A DNA stretch of 9,012 nucleotides from Methanobacteriota archaeon (lineage in GTDB: Archaea; Thermoplasmatota; Poseidoniia; Poseidoniales; Poseidoniaceae). Position numbers and translations under genes: made by a program. The notes below the pieces were generated by a model that had not been told where the DNA came from, ran no database searches, and saw nothing but the letters and a program-made list of their open reading frames with translations. Shown piece by piece: positions 7,254-9,012 of the stretch; position 1 is the first letter of the stretch, and each line of letters starts with the position of its first letter. The DNA lies in contig JABJFP010000083.1 of the NCBI GenBank assembly GCA_018662715.1, positions 1 through 9,012 of the forward strand, in the 5' to 3' direction.

Positions 7254-8423
7254 TCACTTTAGGGCACGGGAAATCACAATACGCTGGACTTCCTGTGTAC
7301 CCTCATAGATTTGGGTAATCTTAGCATCACGGAAGAATCGTTCCACTGGGAATTCTTTGGTGTAGCCGTAGCCCCCAAGCACCTGAATGGCTCGTTCAGA
7401 AACCCACATTGCAGTGTCACCTGCAAATAATTTCGCCATACTCGCTTCTTTAGAATGACGAGGGCCGCCTGCATGGTAATGTTGTTCCTTGGTCCATGCT
7501 GCTTTGTAGACCATCAATCGTGCTGCATCAATTTGAGTGGCCATGTCTGCAAGATAAGCCATGATCATTTGATGGTGAGCGATTGGTTTTCCAAATGCTT
7601 CACGCTCGTGAGCGTATTTTAGTGCAGCTTCGTAGGCACCCTGTGCAATCCCAAGAGCCTGCGCAGCAATACCAATACGGCTGTTATCAAGAGCATTCAT
7701 AGCGATAGGGAAACCGTTCCCTACGCCTTTTAACACGTTTTCTACAGGGACCTTGCAGTCGTTTAGAATGAGCGTGCAGGTGTCTGAAGAGCGTATTCCG
7801 AGTTTGTCCTCTTTCTTACCAACAGAGTATCCATCGAAGCTTGCGTCCACGATGAAGGCAGTCGTTCCTCCGTGCTTCTTGACACCGTAATCGGGATGGT
7901 CAACGTCTTTGGCGAAGAGAACAATAATCTTGGCTTGGGCTCCGTTTGTCACCCACATTTTTTCGCCGTTGAGGACATAGTGAGTTCCATCATCGGATAG
8001 CTTTGCTTTGCAAACCATCGCCGCTGCATCGGTTCCTGCACCTGATTCAGAGAGAGAATAAGCGCCCACTTCACCAGCAGCAAGCCGAGGAAGATAGGCT
8101 TTCTTTTGTGATTCATCTCCGTGGAGGGCGATGGTCATTGAGCACAAACCGACATGGACACAATACATTACTGCGAATGAAGGGTCTACACGGGCGAGTT
8201 CTTCGATAATGATGGCTTCTGAGACATCATCGACTGGAGAGCCTCCGTATTCTTCCGGAATCGTGATGCTTTGGAGTCCGAATTCCATGAACGATTCCCA
8301 GGCTTCTGACGGAGGAATTTGATGTTTATCTCGGTGCTCTACCGTTGGAGCAAGCACAGTTTCAGCGAAGTCTCGGACCATCTCACGAATCATTTGTTGC
8401 TCGTCGGTTTCTTGAAAGTTCAT
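7254..8423 (-). CDS. Acyl-CoA dehydrogenase (short/branched-chain type)
   Basis: This 389-residue, full-length flavoenzyme should oxidise an acyl-CoA to the trans-2-enoyl-CoA, passing electrons to electron-transfer flavoprotein. The FAD-site motif S-L-S-E-S-G-A-G-T-D lies at 123-132, W157-V-T-N follows, and R-E-A-F-G-K-P-I is at 274-281. The second family signature, Q-V-L-G-G-Y-G-Y, is at 347-354. The catalytic base is E374 in Q-I-Y-E-G-T-Q-E, at the position used by short-chain, butyryl- and glutaryl-type enzymes rather than the isovaleryl type. Chain-length preference cannot be read from sequence alone; degradation of fatty acids or branched-chain amino acids is the likely role. It is cytosolic. 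The ATG at 8423 has no clear Shine-Dalgarno sequence. The gene is divergent from the H-protein homologue across 120 bp and converges with the EF-hand gene with one base between stops. No electron-transfer flavoprotein gene is in the window. Confidence 0.96.
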   Translation of the reverse strand: MNFQETDEQQMIREMVRDFAETVLAPTVEHRDKHQIPPSEAWESFMEFGLQSITIPEEYGGSPVDDVSEAIIIEELARVDPSFAVMYCVHVGLCSMTIALHGDESQKKAYLPRLAAGEVGAYSLSESGAGTDAAAMVCKAKLSDDGTHYVLNGEKMWVTNGAQAKIIVLFAKDVDHPDYGVKKHGGTTAFIVDASFDGYSVGKKEDKLGIRSSDTCTLILNDCKVPVENVLKGVGNGFPIAMNALDNSRIGIAAQALGIAQGAYEAALKYAHEREAFGKPIAHHQMIMAYLADMATQIDAARLMVYKAAWTKEQHYHAGGPRHSKEASMAKLFAGDTAMWVSERAIQVLGGYGYTKEFPVERFFRDAKITQIYEGTQEVQRIVISRALK

Positions 8424-8468
8424 TGTGCCACCAACCTACGCCAAGATGCCGAGTTTCTTAACCCGTTT

Positions 8469-8477
8469 GTTTTATTT
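8469..8477 (-). promoter_or_regulatory. Possible TATA box for the acyl-CoA dehydrogenase gene
   Basis: On the reverse strand, AAATAAAAC (8477 to 8469) is centred about 50 bases upstream of the ATG at 8423, which would give a leader of roughly 20-25 nt. It is the most AT-rich word on this side of the divergent spacer. Pattern only. Confidence 0.28.
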
Positions 8478-8499
8478 CCATCACCACAATTCCCCTCAG

Positions 8500-8511
8500 C
8501 CTTCATATACC
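8500..8511 (+). promoter_or_regulatory. Probable TATA box for the H-protein homologue
   Basis: CCTTCATATACC contains a TATATA-like core close to the archaeal TATA consensus. It lies about 38 bases upstream of the ATG at 8544, so transcription would begin near 8530 and leave a leader of about 10-15 nt. A weak GAGGG at 8533-8537, six bases before the ATG, could act as a ribosome-binding site. The 120-bp spacer 8424-8543 thus probably holds two back-to-back promoters. Confidence 0.42.
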
Positions 8512-8543
8512 ACCCGCGTGAGCCGGAGCCTAGAGGGAAAACC

Positions 8544-8969
8544 ATGGATGAGGAAATCGTGGAATTTGCTATTGCACACAACCGAAAATATTCGTTGGAC
8601 CATCTATGGTATCAACAAAAGGACCAGAAGCTGATGATCGGAGTCAGTGAATACATGAAAGTCGAGATTGGCGATGTACTCCGAGTGATTCTACCGCAGG
8701 CTGAGACCGAGATTGACGAGGGTGGAAGCATGTTTTCACTTTGGACCGCAGACGAGAAAATCTCCCTCACATCCCCCTTCGCAGGAATCATTTCTGACGT
8801 GAACGGCGAGGTTGAAATCAGCCCGGATTTGGTCAACGATTCCGCTTACGACCACGGATGGGTCATCCTACTGGAACCCCACGAACTCAAGATGAACCCC
8901 GATGATAAGCAAGTTCTGGAAAACCTGTTGGAACCAGATGAGTACGTTGAGTACCTCGCTGAACTTTGA
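8544..8969 (+). CDS. Glycine-cleavage H-protein homologue lacking the lipoyl lysine
   Basis: The 141-residue product keeps the H-protein fold markers along its length. These are Y16-S-L-D-H-L-W-Y at the N-terminus, I42-G-D-V and I49-L-P-Q, G60, the P78-F-A-G turn, V86-N, and the S-P-D-L-V-N/S-A-Y/G-W-V series at 93-107, with a typical L-L-E-P-D-E-Y tail at 128-134. H-proteins carry a lipoyl group on a lysine in an ESVKA motif. Aligned without gaps to the pea H-protein from the L-P pair to the second conserved N, the expected E-S-x-K positions are W67, T68 and D70, so the lysine is replaced by aspartate (GAC at 8751-8753). K72, two residues on, is the only nearby lysine. Either this is a non-lipoylated H-like protein or K72 is used in a shifted loop. 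The ATG at 8544 was preferred because the longer frame back to 8319 is antisense to the dehydrogenase. No other glycine-cleavage gene is in view. Confidence 0.85.
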   Translation: MDEEIVEFAIAHNRKYSLDHLWYQQKDQKLMIGVSEYMKVEIGDVLRVILPQAETEIDEGGSMFSLWTADEKISLTSPFAGIISDVNGEVEISPDLVNDSAYDHGWVILLEPHELKMNPDDKQVLENLLEPDEYVEYLAEL

Positions 8970-9012
8970 GATTCAACCCTAAGACCTCGGTTCGGCGTCG
9001 CTCCGTCGCTGA

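Noticed and set aside
8319..8543. Longer start for the H-protein homologue at 8319.
   Set aside because: It would overlap the 5' end of the dehydrogenase on the other strand and cross the likely promoter at 8500-8511. H-protein similarity begins just after 8544.
8970..9012. Tail after the H-like gene with a period-8 repeat (CGTCGCTC CGTCGCT at 8996-9010), and a reverse-strand frame that could end with TAG at 8981-8979.
   Set aside because: Only 43 bases are available, too few to tell the end of a converging gene from intergenic sequence. Two copies of a 7-base word are not enough to call a repeat element.

Overview
The window looks like a piece of a compact archaeal genome, most likely a marine planktonic euryarchaeote of the Poseidoniales (Marine Group II) or a relative. 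This is an inference. It rests on three things. Start codons are mostly not preceded by a Shine-Dalgarno sequence, which fits leaderless transcripts, and some intergenic spaces hold TATA-like boxes. Genes are packed with gaps of 1 to about 120 bp or with overlaps. The gene mix also fits: a SerK/ParB-like protein, an M61 peptidase, a DUF2085 membrane protein and an EF-hand protein. The one clear argument against is a bacterial-type (class II) CCA-adding enzyme. I see no rRNA, tRNA, CRISPR array, insertion sequence or integrase, and no gene-free stretch over 300 bp.

Layout. 1-720 (-): a DUF2085 membrane protein that runs off the left edge and starts at 720. Across an 82-bp divergent spacer, 803-1435 (+) is an unrecognised three-segment membrane protein. 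It is followed on the same strand by a HEAT-repeat protein (1490-2482), whose stop overlaps by four bases the start of an M61-family peptidase with a C-terminal PDZ domain (2479-4293). The peptidase gene converges on, and overlaps by 26 bp, a minus-strand gene for a SerK-like protein of the ParB/sulfiredoxin fold (4268-4762). Only 17 bp beyond that gene's start, a class II tRNA nucleotidyltransferase starts on the + strand (4780-6141). A multidomain EF-hand protein follows (6191-7252). It converges, one base between stops, on an acyl-CoA dehydrogenase (7254-8423, -). Across a 120-bp divergent promoter region lies a complete glycine-cleavage H-protein homologue (8544-8969, +). The last 43 bases hold nothing callable.

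How they fit together. Most are housekeeping or metabolic genes with no single obvious pathway. The HEAT protein and M61 peptidase are probably translationally coupled. The acyl-CoA dehydrogenase and the H-like protein share one upstream region. The most unusual signal is in that H-like protein: a gapless alignment to canonical H-proteins puts aspartate (D70) where the lipoyl lysine should be. I found no convincing multi-gene novel system such as defence, secretion or a biosynthetic cluster; the interest lies in individual proteins and in the tight gene packing.
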